Assembly: GCA_029939535.1 (NCBI GenBank) | Contig: JAOZST010000014.1 | Span: forward strand, 1-35,713 | DNA length: 35,713 bases | Direction: 5' to 3' | From: NBML01 sp029939535 | GTDB taxonomy: Bacteria; Desulfobacterota; Desulfobacteria; Desulfobacterales; Desulfobacteraceae | Part shown: positions 1 through 7,527 of the stretch, one piece after another | How the letters are laid out: each line of letters begins with the position of its first letter | Position numbering within the stretch: the stretch's first letter is position 1 | Made by a program: the position numbers and the translations under genes | The notes under the pieces: model-generated | Told to the model about the DNA's origin: nothing | Database searches by the model: none | What the model saw: only the letters and a program-made list of their open reading frames with translations

Positions 1-334
1 TTTTATGTCATAACGACATTTATATTCTTCCGCCAGGATATGGCGGTAGTGACCTGGATTTAAGGTTAATCATATAATTTTTGCAATCCTTGTGCCATGA
101 AAAGCAATAAATTAAAAATGGTGGATAAAGTAATTATTTTACCATATTATAGTTTTTTTAAAGATTTGAATATTTGAAGAAAAATGTACTGGTCGCAATT
201 GTGCAACAATAGGAAGCGGTTTCATGAGATGCATGCAACATTGACCAAAGTTGGATATTCCTGCCATTTTAAAATTTTGTTTTTTATAAGGGCCTTGTTC
301 TATGGCTTTTTATTTACTGATTTTCAAATTTTAT
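1..334. other. Gene-free left edge with two short hairpins
   Basis: No reading frame here has a ribosome-binding site or recognisable protein content. Two small perfect inverted repeats are visible. ATGTC at 5-9 pairs with GACAT at 15-19, and CCGCCA at 30-35 pairs with TGGCGG at 41-46 around a 5-nt loop. They have no following T-run, so they do not look like intrinsic terminators. They could be the edge of a mobile element or repeat that continues outside the window, but nothing in the window confirms that. The rest is AT-rich and lies downstream of the minus-strand hydrolase gene. Confidence 0.4.
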
Positions 335-1132
335 TCAAATGGATTGGGCAGGTTTTGCAACGAGTTTCCGAATAAAACCGGCCATAAGTTCCAGGACTGT
401 TTTCTGCTGTTGGTTGTGGGGGGAGTGACCGCAATCGTCTATAATTTGAATATCACAGTTTTTTATCCCGGTCTTTATTGCCCTTACTTGTTCAAGGGTG
501 CCGTATTGGTCCTGACGACCCTGGATGGCCAATGCCGGAACCTTTATATGTTTTAAGAATTTTTCAATGTTCCAGTTTATGAATCCTGGTGAAAGCCAGA
601 TATCGTTCCATCCCCAAAAGGCAGTATCTATATTTTGTCCATGGTATTTTTCAAGTTTGTTTTTTAAATCATGATTAAGAAAATTATTTTTTGCCTTTGC
701 TATGGAATCAACAGAAAGAGGCTCACAAAATACATGGGCAGCTTCTGTGATTAATCCTTTGAGATGAACTGAATGTGGGCTGCCCCCATAAATTATACCC
801 ATGGACCCGCCATCTGAATGGCCGATGATAATGTGATCTTTGATCCCGGCAGCATCCAGCACTGCCGGAAGAAATCGAAGAGCTTCCCAGTGCATGAAAT
901 TAATTTTTTTCGGTAGTTTACACCCACCAGATTTCCCGTATCCCAGCCGGGAATATACAAAGGAATTGCATTGGGTCATTCTGGACAATTTTAACGGGAT
1001 ATCTTTCCACAGGTCCACACACCCCAGACCTTCATGGAGAAAAATCAGTGTGGGATTTTTATCCATTCCCAGGCAATGCCATTGAACTTCAATTTTTTGT
1101 TCTTTAACGACAAGATATTTGTTCACGGGCAA
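335..1132 (-). CDS. alpha/beta-hydrolase fold protein
   Basis: A 265-residue serine hydrolase of the alpha/beta fold, probably cytoplasmic because no signal peptide is visible. The nucleophile elbow GHSDGG places the catalytic Ser at about 106. Asp in GRQDQYG (about 208) and His in CGHSPH (about 236) complete the triad in the usual order. The oxyanion-hole segment reads HEGLG instead of the common HGxxG, with a Glu after the His. An aromatic-rich lid region (AFWGWNDIW) lies between strands 6 and 7. It is the last gene of a five-gene minus-strand operon, 12 nt after the J-domain gene. The substrate cannot be read from the sequence: esterase, lipase, haloperoxidase-like or C-C hydrolase activity are all possible. 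Confidence 0.85.
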   Translation of the reverse strand: MPVNKYLVVKEQKIEVQWHCLGMDKNPTLIFLHEGLGCVDLWKDIPLKLSRMTQCNSFVYSRLGYGKSGGCKLPKKINFMHWEALRFLPAVLDAAGIKDHIIIGHSDGGSMGIIYGGSPHSVHLKGLITEAAHVFCEPLSVDSIAKAKNNFLNHDLKNKLEKYHGQNIDTAFWGWNDIWLSPGFINWNIEKFLKHIKVPALAIQGRQDQYGTLEQVRAIKTGIKNCDIQIIDDCGHSPHNQQQKTVLELMAGFIRKLVAKPAQSI

Positions 1133-1144
1133 TAGACTCCTTAT

Positions 1145-1651
1145 TTATGAATGGCTGGCCCTGGACTTAAGTGCATCATAGGCATTCTGGATTTCAAGGA
1201 ATTTTTCATTGGCCAGATTTGAAAATTCTTCCCCCAGATGGGAGAGTTTATCCGGATGATATTGTTTTATTTTTCTTTTATAGGCTTCATGGATTTCCCT
1301 GGAACCGGCATTGGGAGAAATTCCTAGAATCTCATGGGCTGATTTGGGAATTTCTGTTTCCGCTGTATTTTCAGGACCCCGGGTGTTTTTTCTGCCAGAG
1401 TTATTTTGTCCTTTCTGCCCTGGTGGTGCCTGGTTTTTTTTCCTGCCTGGATTATTTCCAAAGGGTGATTTTCTTTTAAATAAAAACCAGGGCAGTTCTC
1501 CATGGCGAATTAAATAATAAATACTCCAGAGAACAACCCCGTCATCAATCCATCCCACATAGGGTAGCAGAATATCAGGGATAATATCAACAGGGCTGAT
1601 CAGATAGGCAATGCCGAAAAGGATTAACATTATTTTAAGATACAGATTCAT
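1145..1651 (-). CDS. DUF1232 (YkvA-like) membrane protein with C-terminal J domain
   Basis: A 168-residue protein. The N-terminus holds one or two hydrophobic segments with the DUF1232/YkvA signature LISPVDIIPD (about 17-26). A linker rich in Pro, Gly, Lys and Asn follows (about 60-100). The C-terminus is a J domain with the HPD tripeptide that stimulates DnaK-type chaperones (YHPDK) and a helix IV resembling that of the DjlA-like protein at 20325-21089. The architecture suggests a membrane-tethered Hsp70 co-chaperone with its J domain in the cytoplasm. It lies 4 nt downstream of dapB and 12 nt upstream of the hydrolase gene, inside the plsB operon. Clients are unknown. The domain calls are firm; the function is inferred. 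Confidence 0.85.
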   Translation of the reverse strand: MNLYLKIMLILFGIAYLISPVDIIPDILLPYVGWIDDGVVLWSIYYLIRHGELPWFLFKRKSPFGNNPGRKKNQAPPGQKGQNNSGRKNTRGPENTAETEIPKSAHEILGISPNAGSREIHEAYKRKIKQYHPDKLSHLGEEFSNLANEKFLEIQNAYDALKSRASHS

Positions 1652-1655
1652 TTTC

Positions 1656-2489
1656 TCAGGCCTGGTTTAATACATCAATCATGGTAAAGACTCGTTTTCT
1701 GTCTTCCTTTAACAATAGTTTTTCCTTTAAAAATATCACTGCATCAAAGGTGCCGCTGACATAGATATCCCTGCCATTTATGTTATGGGTGAATTCAAAC
1801 AGCGAAGATCCGTCATCTGCAGTCAGGGTATAGGTGTGCCAACCATGTCCGGAAAGATGTTCCCTGGGTATATTCCATTCTTTTTCCTGTATTTCAGGTG
1901 CCCTTATCTGCTGGATATCGTCAACCTTGAAATCAACTCCCAAATCGTTAAAATATCCCACCATGGCCCTGGCTGTGCCGGAGGTATCGGCTTTGCTCTG
2001 CTGATGGCTTTCTTTGACTTTAAGGGAAAAGCCTTTAAACAGGCCTGGAAATGTTCTGGCTCCATAGGCCATCATTGCCTGGAAGCCCACAATCTGTTTG
2101 GCCATATTAGGGGCAATGACTGCTAATATGGAACCCTGGTCCAGGGTTTGTTTCAGCTTTTCTCTATCTCCACCCGTGGTTCCCATGACAAAAGGGATAT
2201 TGTTCCGGACATAAAATCTGGCATTTGAATTCACAGCCGTGGGATGGGTATAATCAATGGCAATAAAAAATGGATAAAGGGAAAGGATTTCTTTGATTTT
2301 CTCATCCCTGGTGTCAGGTTTGACAAGGGTGAAATCCATTGATCCTATATTGGTCATATCATGGGGGATATCAGCGCCTGTCAGGGAATAGGGAATAATT
2401 GTGAAACGTTTATCAACAATAGCTGCTGCAGCCATTGTTCTGGCCACATTTCCGGGAAGGCCGTTTATCATCACTGGTATTTTTTCCAT
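1656..2489 (-). CDS. dapB: 4-hydroxy-tetrahydrodipicolinate reductase, plant-type
   Basis: NAD(P)H-dependent reductase of the lysine/diaminopimelate pathway, 277 residues, cytoplasmic. The N-terminal Rossmann segment carries INGLPGNVA in the position of the usual GxxGxMG loop. The catalytic segment reads ESHQQSKADTSGTA, where enterobacterial DapB has EAHHxxKxDxPSGTA. The acid-base His is kept, the second His is Gln, and the Lys and SGTA motifs are kept. The C-terminal half (EEH/REHLSGH, then FEFTHNINGRDIY) matches the plant-type subfamily as I remember it. The gene starts 12 nt after the murU-amgK stop and sits among envelope genes, which fits a supply of meso-diaminopimelate for peptidoglycan. 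The family call is strong; the subfamily call is from memory. Confidence 0.88.
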   Translation of the reverse strand: MEKIPVMINGLPGNVARTMAAAAIVDKRFTIIPYSLTGADIPHDMTNIGSMDFTLVKPDTRDEKIKEILSLYPFFIAIDYTHPTAVNSNARFYVRNNIPFVMGTTGGDREKLKQTLDQGSILAVIAPNMAKQIVGFQAMMAYGARTFPGLFKGFSLKVKESHQQSKADTSGTARAMVGYFNDLGVDFKVDDIQQIRAPEIQEKEWNIPREHLSGHGWHTYTLTADDGSSLFEFTHNINGRDIYVSGTFDAVIFLKEKLLLKEDRKRVFTMIDVLNQA

Positions 2490-2500
2490 TGAAGTGCTCC

Positions 2501-4159
2501 TTAAAGGCTCTTTACAAGTTTATTTAAGCCGGGCAAATATTCCATTTCCATTCTCTGGATATTGGCTTTCAAAGAATCAAGGGCATTTGGAATATGGAAT
2601 TCAAAACTTTTTTTTCCTTTGACACGGGAGAGAAAAGCAAAAGCCCCCAGGAATTGAAGATTTCGTGTCAGGCAGCAGAATTTATAAGATTCTTTAAACT
2701 TTTTTTTCTTATGGTTTGAATCAATACCCAGTTTGGAAATGGTAAATGTCAGCAATTCTTCTTTAATGTTTTCTGACAGTTTAACATAGGGGTCTATTAA
2801 AAGGGAAGCAAGATCATATTGCAGAGGACCTGTACGGGCTGACTGGAAATCGATAAAATAAATATTTTTTTCTTTTATCATGATATTTTTTGACTGCATA
2901 TCTCTGTGCATTAACCCTTGAAAAGAATATTTTAAGGCATTGTCAGCAATATAGTTGAACTCATCTGAGAAGTCTTCAATATCCAGTTTTTTATTGAGAT
3001 ACCCCTGTACAAATTCAGTCATGAAATAGGAACATTCTTTTTCCAGGATTAATTCTTTTGAATAGGATGGGGTCTGGCAGGTCCAGTCAGTGTTAAAACC
3101 CTTAATCCCTTTTTGGGAAAATTCAATGAGCTTAACAATGATTTCTTTATAAAGACTAATAATATCTACAGGGTCATGGCTTTGGTTAACAACCTGTGCC
3201 AGGTGGATATCCCCAAGATCCTCCAGGGCTACCATGCCTGACAATTGATCATGGCCCAGGATTTTGGGAACTGGGATTTGTTTTAAAGAAAGATGATTTC
3301 CGATGTTAACAAAGGCCTTAAGCTGGGACAGGTTTTCGCTGGGATCCAGACATATGCCATGGTCAGAGATTACCAGGGTCCCTTTATCATGGCTGGCCCT
3401 GGACCATTGCCTGTCAGAACCGTCACCTGCCAGTGAAGTTATTTGAATCTCCTTGATTCTATTTTCAGGCAGGCCGAAAAGATCAGCGCAAAGGCATTGT
3501 CTGGAAGTTTCTTTATAGGATGAGACAGTACCGATATCTTTCCAGAAAATCTGGTCAGGAATATAGGCTTTTACTTTTTTGTCCGGGCATAGAGTCTTGT
3601 AAACATCAATGCTGGAAAAAATCTTTTGATCCAGCATGTGTTCATGGATATCAGGAGACAATACCTGTATGCCGGTAAAGGCAAGGCCTTTTCCCTTGGA
3701 GGTAGTAAAGTTTTCAATAAATCCGTTTTTATCTATTTGTATCTTGTTGAATTCCGGATAATCATGGAGTACAAGGGTGGCAATTGCATTGGATGCCAGA
3801 TGAAATTCATATACTTTTTTAAGGTCAATATCCGATACAATATCTGCATTGATCACAAAAAAAGGTTTTTTATTCATGAATGGCCTGAGATTGGCAACGG
3901 AGCCTCCTGTATCAAGGATCTGCGGTTCATACATGGTTTGAATTATTGAGGAGTGTCTGTGCTGCTGGGCAAAGACTTTAATTTGTTCATGGCAATGGTG
4001 AGTGTTAATGAATATTTTTTTACACCCGCAATGTACCAGTTTTTCAATGGCCAGGTCCAGTACAGGTCTCTGGTTGATGGTGAAAAGGGGCTTGGGAAGG
4101 ATTTTTGTATAGGGTAATAACCTTGTGCCAAGCCCTGCGGCAAGAATGAGAGCTTCCAT
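2501..4159 (-). CDS. Fused MurNAc-1-P uridylyltransferase / anomeric amino-sugar kinase (MurU-AmgK)
   Basis: A 552-residue two-domain protein. Residues 1-225 are a sugar-nucleotide transferase: LAAGLGTRLLPYTKILPKPL at about 6-25 is the nucleotide-binding and catalytic loop, with NADIVSD at about 104 as the metal site. Residues from about 235 are an aminoglycoside-phosphotransferase/choline-kinase fold, with the catalytic loop HRDMQSKN (about 418-425) and the metal-binding DFQ (about 437-439). The order matches MurU fused ahead of AmgK. In pseudomonads these separate enzymes convert MurNAc to MurNAc-1-phosphate and then UDP-MurNAc, bypassing de novo synthesis. The gene starts 4 nt after the plsB stop, so it is probably translationally coupled. 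Another sugar specificity is possible; the two folds are certain. Confidence 0.82.
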   Translation of the reverse strand: MEALILAAGLGTRLLPYTKILPKPLFTINQRPVLDLAIEKLVHCGCKKIFINTHHCHEQIKVFAQQHRHSSIIQTMYEPQILDTGGSVANLRPFMNKKPFFVINADIVSDIDLKKVYEFHLASNAIATLVLHDYPEFNKIQIDKNGFIENFTTSKGKGLAFTGIQVLSPDIHEHMLDQKIFSSIDVYKTLCPDKKVKAYIPDQIFWKDIGTVSSYKETSRQCLCADLFGLPENRIKEIQITSLAGDGSDRQWSRASHDKGTLVISDHGICLDPSENLSQLKAFVNIGNHLSLKQIPVPKILGHDQLSGMVALEDLGDIHLAQVVNQSHDPVDIISLYKEIIVKLIEFSQKGIKGFNTDWTCQTPSYSKELILEKECSYFMTEFVQGYLNKKLDIEDFSDEFNYIADNALKYSFQGLMHRDMQSKNIMIKEKNIYFIDFQSARTGPLQYDLASLLIDPYVKLSENIKEELLTFTISKLGIDSNHKKKKFKESYKFCCLTRNLQFLGAFAFLSRVKGKKSFEFHIPNALDSLKANIQRMEMEYLPGLNKLVKSL

Positions 4160-4163
4160 TGTA

Positions 4164-6809
4164 TTATGAAAGGGTCAACCTGACCAGCCGGTCAATAATC
4201 TGTTTGTAATAATCAATCTGAATTTGATCCTCGGACCCTGTGATTTGATTTCTGGCAAAATAACTGGCTGAATTTCGATAATTGATCAGGGACAACGATT
4301 CTTTAAGGGAGATATTTCTTCTTTTGTATAATTTTCCGCCAAAGGAAAGGATTCTTTTAGCTTCTTCCCTGGCATCATATTTATCTGTTTTTTCTTTTTC
4401 CAAAAAGAGCAGGGTAGTCTTATATGATTCAAAAAATGGTAATAAAAATGCTGCAAACCATTTTAGCTTGCGCAGGCCCCTGGACGTCAGGTTTAACATA
4501 TCCGGGTGGGCTGGGTCAGGTACAAGAATACCTTCATTGATAAATCCTTTAATGCATTTGGAAATTTGTTCTTCCGGGGTTATATCCTCATCAAATGAAA
4601 ATTCATCGGTAAACATTTTTTGGAGAAATTTATACCGCAATACCAAATCAGACAGGGAAAATTTAAACTGGTCCATCTCCAGTATGGCCACGGCTGTGTA
4701 GGCGGCTGGAACAAAAAAGGAAATCACAGAGTTTTTATAATAGTCAAGGATAGCTCTTTTATTGTGTTTGACTATGAAATTAGTGTTGTCTGTAATTTCT
4801 CCTTCATCTTCATCGGCAAGTTCAATGAAATTCCTGGAGATAAAATTATGTATCACAGTATTGAGTGCAGTATCAGGATCAATCTGCAGGGTGTCTGACA
4901 ATTCTACATTATTGAATGTCAAAAGATTCATATAGGTGTTCACCTGCTCAATCATCTGTTTTTTGACAAAGTTGTTTTTTGAGCTGTTTAAGATGGCAGA
5001 GGCTATGATGCCATGGGGAGTGGCCAGGGCATTTTCATTAATGGAATTGATTAATTTGTATCCAAATCCTTTAACAAATTGTATGTATTCCTCACTGCTT
5101 GCCCTGGACAGGTCTATATTTTTTTCTTTTAAATAGTCTTTGATGGATATGGGCTCATCAAATCTCATATAGACCTTTCCGTATTTCTTCTTTAAAAATT
5201 TCCGGGTATTGATCAACCCCTTAAGTGTTTCCGGAGCCTTTTTCCCGCCTTCAATTTCTTTTAGATAGGCATCTTCTTCCAATACCCTGTCATATCCAAT
5301 AAAAATAGGAACAAAATACAAATTATCACATGCACCGTTCAGATAGGCATTTATGAGCATGGCAAGGCCGCCGGGCTTGGGTGCCAGAAGTTTTCCGGTC
5401 CTGCTGCGCCCCCCTTCTATGAAGATTTTAATATTAAATCCTTCATAGAGAAGTTTTTCAAGATAGGCTGCAAAAACTTTTGAATAGAGCTCAGCCCCTT
5501 TAAATGTCCTGCGAATGAAAAAGGCACCAGCCCTTCTGAACAGGGGGCCCAATGGCCAGAAAGAAAGATTCTTTCCAGCTGCAATATGGGGGCAGGGCAT
5601 GTTGTTCTTAAACATCACATAGGGCAGAAGCAAATAGTCCAGATGACTTTTATGACAGGGAACAAGGACCAGGGGAGCTTTAGTGGATTTTTCCCTCATC
5701 CGGTTGATTTCATCCTGGTTTACCACCAGATCTTCAAAGATATTTTTAAAGATCCAGGTTAAAAGCCAACTGGCAAAATTAATTACTCTGAGGTTATAGT
5801 TTGCTGCAATTTCCTTGATATAGCCAGCTGCTTTTTTATTGACTTTATAAAGGGGAATATTTTTTTTGGCAGCGTAATCCGCCAGATATTCCCTAAGGGA
5901 TTTTCTGGTCAGGATATCTTCTGTAATTTCCTGGCGGGATTTTAAAATGGGTCCTGTAATACTTTTCCTCTGGCGGTTTAAAATATCAACCAGATAGCTT
6001 CGCAGCCTATGGGTCTGGAATTCAGCATCCAGACGTTCAATTTCCGGGCGTTTGATAAATTCCTTGAGATTTACAGGGTCTGCCACGGCCATCTTTATTT
6101 TTTCCGGGGTACGGATAAGGATAAAGAGCCGTTTCATAAGGCTTGGTTTTTCATGGGTTCCAAACAAAATGTCTGCAAGGCCTGGGTCTTTGTGCATGGG
6201 TTTGCTCACATAAATAATGTCTTCAGGCACAATGATAACGGAAGTTTTTGATCGTTTTTGCAGTTCAATCAAATGGAAAAGAGGATCAGGGGTTGATTTG
6301 ATAAACCGTTTATAAAAATCATCTTCTTCAATAAGGCAGACAAATCCGGCTTTTTTATTTTTCAGTTCTTTTTCAGCATACCCGGATGTATAGATATCCT
6401 TTAAATGGAAATGATGAAGAAAATAATCCACGTGGGATAAAAAAATCCTGAATATCCGCTTTAGAGATAAAAAGAAAAGAAATCTGAAATCAAATCCAAG
6501 TTCAGGATAGGGCAGTTCCAGTTCTTTTAATCTTGTATGGAAATATAAAAAATCAAAGATCCGTTTGTTTTTACTTGTATAAACAACTATACTGTTTTTT
6601 TCTATATTTTTTATCTTGTCCAGGTTGTGGTCATCAAGATTTACTTTTTTAACCAGGCGGCTGATAATCTTTTTAATGATATAGCTTTGATTGCCCGGGT
6701 AAAAACTGGTGTGGTAGTCATGGGTATTCCCAAGCAGGCAATTTAAATATTTTCGGAGCTTAGCTCTTGTGCTGGGCACAAAATTTTTAAGTGTTTGAAA
6801 CAAGCTCAT
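4164..6809 (-). CDS. plsB: Glycerol-3-phosphate 1-O-acyltransferase (PlsB family)
   Basis: Membrane-associated enzyme that acylates the sn-1 position of glycerol-3-phosphate, the first step of phospholipid synthesis. It has 881 residues, slightly longer than the 807 of E. coli PlsB. The four acyltransferase blocks are in order: CHKSHLDYLLLP (about 385-396, catalytic His and Asp), GAFFIRR (about 428-434), FIEGGRSRTGK (about 463-473) and VPIFIGYD (about 500-507). Helical regulatory and membrane-anchoring regions flank them. The start ATG has AAGGG about 7 nt upstream. It is the first gene of the minus-strand operon ending at 335. The match to PlsB rather than PlsC is clear from length and block sequences. 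Confidence 0.93.
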   Translation of the reverse strand: MSLFQTLKNFVPSTRAKLRKYLNCLLGNTHDYHTSFYPGNQSYIIKKIISRLVKKVNLDDHNLDKIKNIEKNSIVVYTSKNKRIFDFLYFHTRLKELELPYPELGFDFRFLFFLSLKRIFRIFLSHVDYFLHHFHLKDIYTSGYAEKELKNKKAGFVCLIEEDDFYKRFIKSTPDPLFHLIELQKRSKTSVIIVPEDIIYVSKPMHKDPGLADILFGTHEKPSLMKRLFILIRTPEKIKMAVADPVNLKEFIKRPEIERLDAEFQTHRLRSYLVDILNRQRKSITGPILKSRQEITEDILTRKSLREYLADYAAKKNIPLYKVNKKAAGYIKEIAANYNLRVINFASWLLTWIFKNIFEDLVVNQDEINRMREKSTKAPLVLVPCHKSHLDYLLLPYVMFKNNMPCPHIAAGKNLSFWPLGPLFRRAGAFFIRRTFKGAELYSKVFAAYLEKLLYEGFNIKIFIEGGRSRTGKLLAPKPGGLAMLINAYLNGACDNLYFVPIFIGYDRVLEEDAYLKEIEGGKKAPETLKGLINTRKFLKKKYGKVYMRFDEPISIKDYLKEKNIDLSRASSEEYIQFVKGFGYKLINSINENALATPHGIIASAILNSSKNNFVKKQMIEQVNTYMNLLTFNNVELSDTLQIDPDTALNTVIHNFISRNFIELADEDEGEITDNTNFIVKHNKRAILDYYKNSVISFFVPAAYTAVAILEMDQFKFSLSDLVLRYKFLQKMFTDEFSFDEDITPEEQISKCIKGFINEGILVPDPAHPDMLNLTSRGLRKLKWFAAFLLPFFESYKTTLLFLEKEKTDKYDAREEAKRILSFGGKLYKRRNISLKESLSLINYRNSASYFARNQITGSEDQIQIDYYKQIIDRLVRLTLS

Positions 6810-7028
6810 GAAGTATCCCTTCTAATTAAGGCCTTACAAAGCAAGGCATGTAAGATTTTATTAATTATCAAAGCTTGGTTCTAATGGCAATATTATTATT
6901 CATCAGCACAGGTTGAAGATTGAAAAAAACATGGGGAATCCCGTTAATACGGTATGTTTGCGGCTGGAAACAGGTATGCTAAAATAGCCTTGATTAAAAA
7001 ATTGGGCTGTGCTATTTTTTTTCATCTA

Positions 7029-7058
7029 TTGACAATCATTTTTTCAGTTTAATAATAT
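7029..7058 (+). promoter_or_regulatory. Sigma-70-type promoter for the small membrane-protein gene
   Basis: A consensus TTGACA at 7029-7034 is followed after 18 nt by TAATAT at 7053-7058 (4 of 6 matches to TATAAT). It lies about 40 nt upstream of the start codon at 7102. The rest of the 292-nt divergent interval 6810-7101 must also hold the plsB-operon promoter, but I could not pick a convincing one. Confidence 0.55.
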
Positions 7059-7101
7059 CAATATTTTTAAATTAGAACACAAGTTAAGGAGGATACTTTT
7101 C

Positions 7102-7365
7102 ATGAAAACGTTAATTGGTGGTGCTATTGCAGTTCTTCTAGGTATTGTCGGGCTGGCGGTTTGGTTTGGTGCATTTTTGAATCTTCTGGCTGGTTGTATC
7201 CCACCAGTACTTTTGCTGGGTGGCGGACTCGCCCTTTATCTGGGTTTTGATGAGCTTAAGGATTCCTGGAAAAAAGAAGACGGTGCTGATGCTCCAGCAA
7301 ATGAAGACAAAACCAAAATCGCAGAACTTGAAAAAGAACTTAGTGATTTGAAAAAAAATAAATAA
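7102..7365 (+). CDS. Small two-helix membrane protein with charged coiled-coil tail
   Basis: An 87-residue protein with a textbook AAGGAGG at 7086-7092, nine nt before ATG. Residues 2-28 and 31-48 are two Gly/Leu-rich hydrophobic helices separated by a short turn (GCIPP). The rest, about 52-87, is strongly charged and ends in a heptad-like helix (KIAELEKELSDLKK). It is monocistronic, bracketed by its own promoter and a strong terminator, which suggests high or independent expression. The helix pattern (LLGIVGLAVWF, then IPPVLLLGGGLALYLG) reminds me of the small magnetosome protein MamI, but the charged tail differs and no other magnetosome gene is nearby. I do not assign a function. Confidence 0.8.
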   Translation: MKTLIGGAIAVLLGIVGLAVWFGAFLNLLAGCIPPVLLLGGGLALYLGFDELKDSWKKEDGADAPANEDKTKIAELEKELSDLKKNK

Positions 7366-7390
7366 ATATTTTTTTAAAATCTTGATAATC

Positions 7391-7419
7391 GGGGCCGTGT
7401 TTTACTCGGCCCCTTTTTT
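7391..7419 (+). terminator. Rho-independent terminator after the small membrane-protein gene
   Basis: GGGGCCG at 7391-7397 pairs perfectly with CGGCCCC at 7407-7413 around a 9-nt loop, and is followed by six T residues (7414-7419). It begins 25 nt after the stop codon at 7365. There is no T-run on the opposite strand, so it should act on plus-strand transcripts only. Confidence 0.9.
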
Positions 7420-7527
7420 AATGGGAGAAGAGTCAAGAAAGTCTGCCACCTCATTTTCCTTTATATCAGAATGACCCTTTACATTGAAAGTGCACGCACT
7501 TCCAGTTTTTCCTCTGGTATTTTGGTA

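Noticed and set aside
1..60. Left-edge hairpins as the end of an IS91-like or other mobile element
   Set aside because: Only two short stems are visible; no transposase, target-site duplication or partner repeat lies in the window.
184..556. Two overlapping short plus-strand frames near the left edge
   Set aside because: No Shine-Dalgarno and no protein-like features; the second overlaps the hydrolase gene on the opposite strand.
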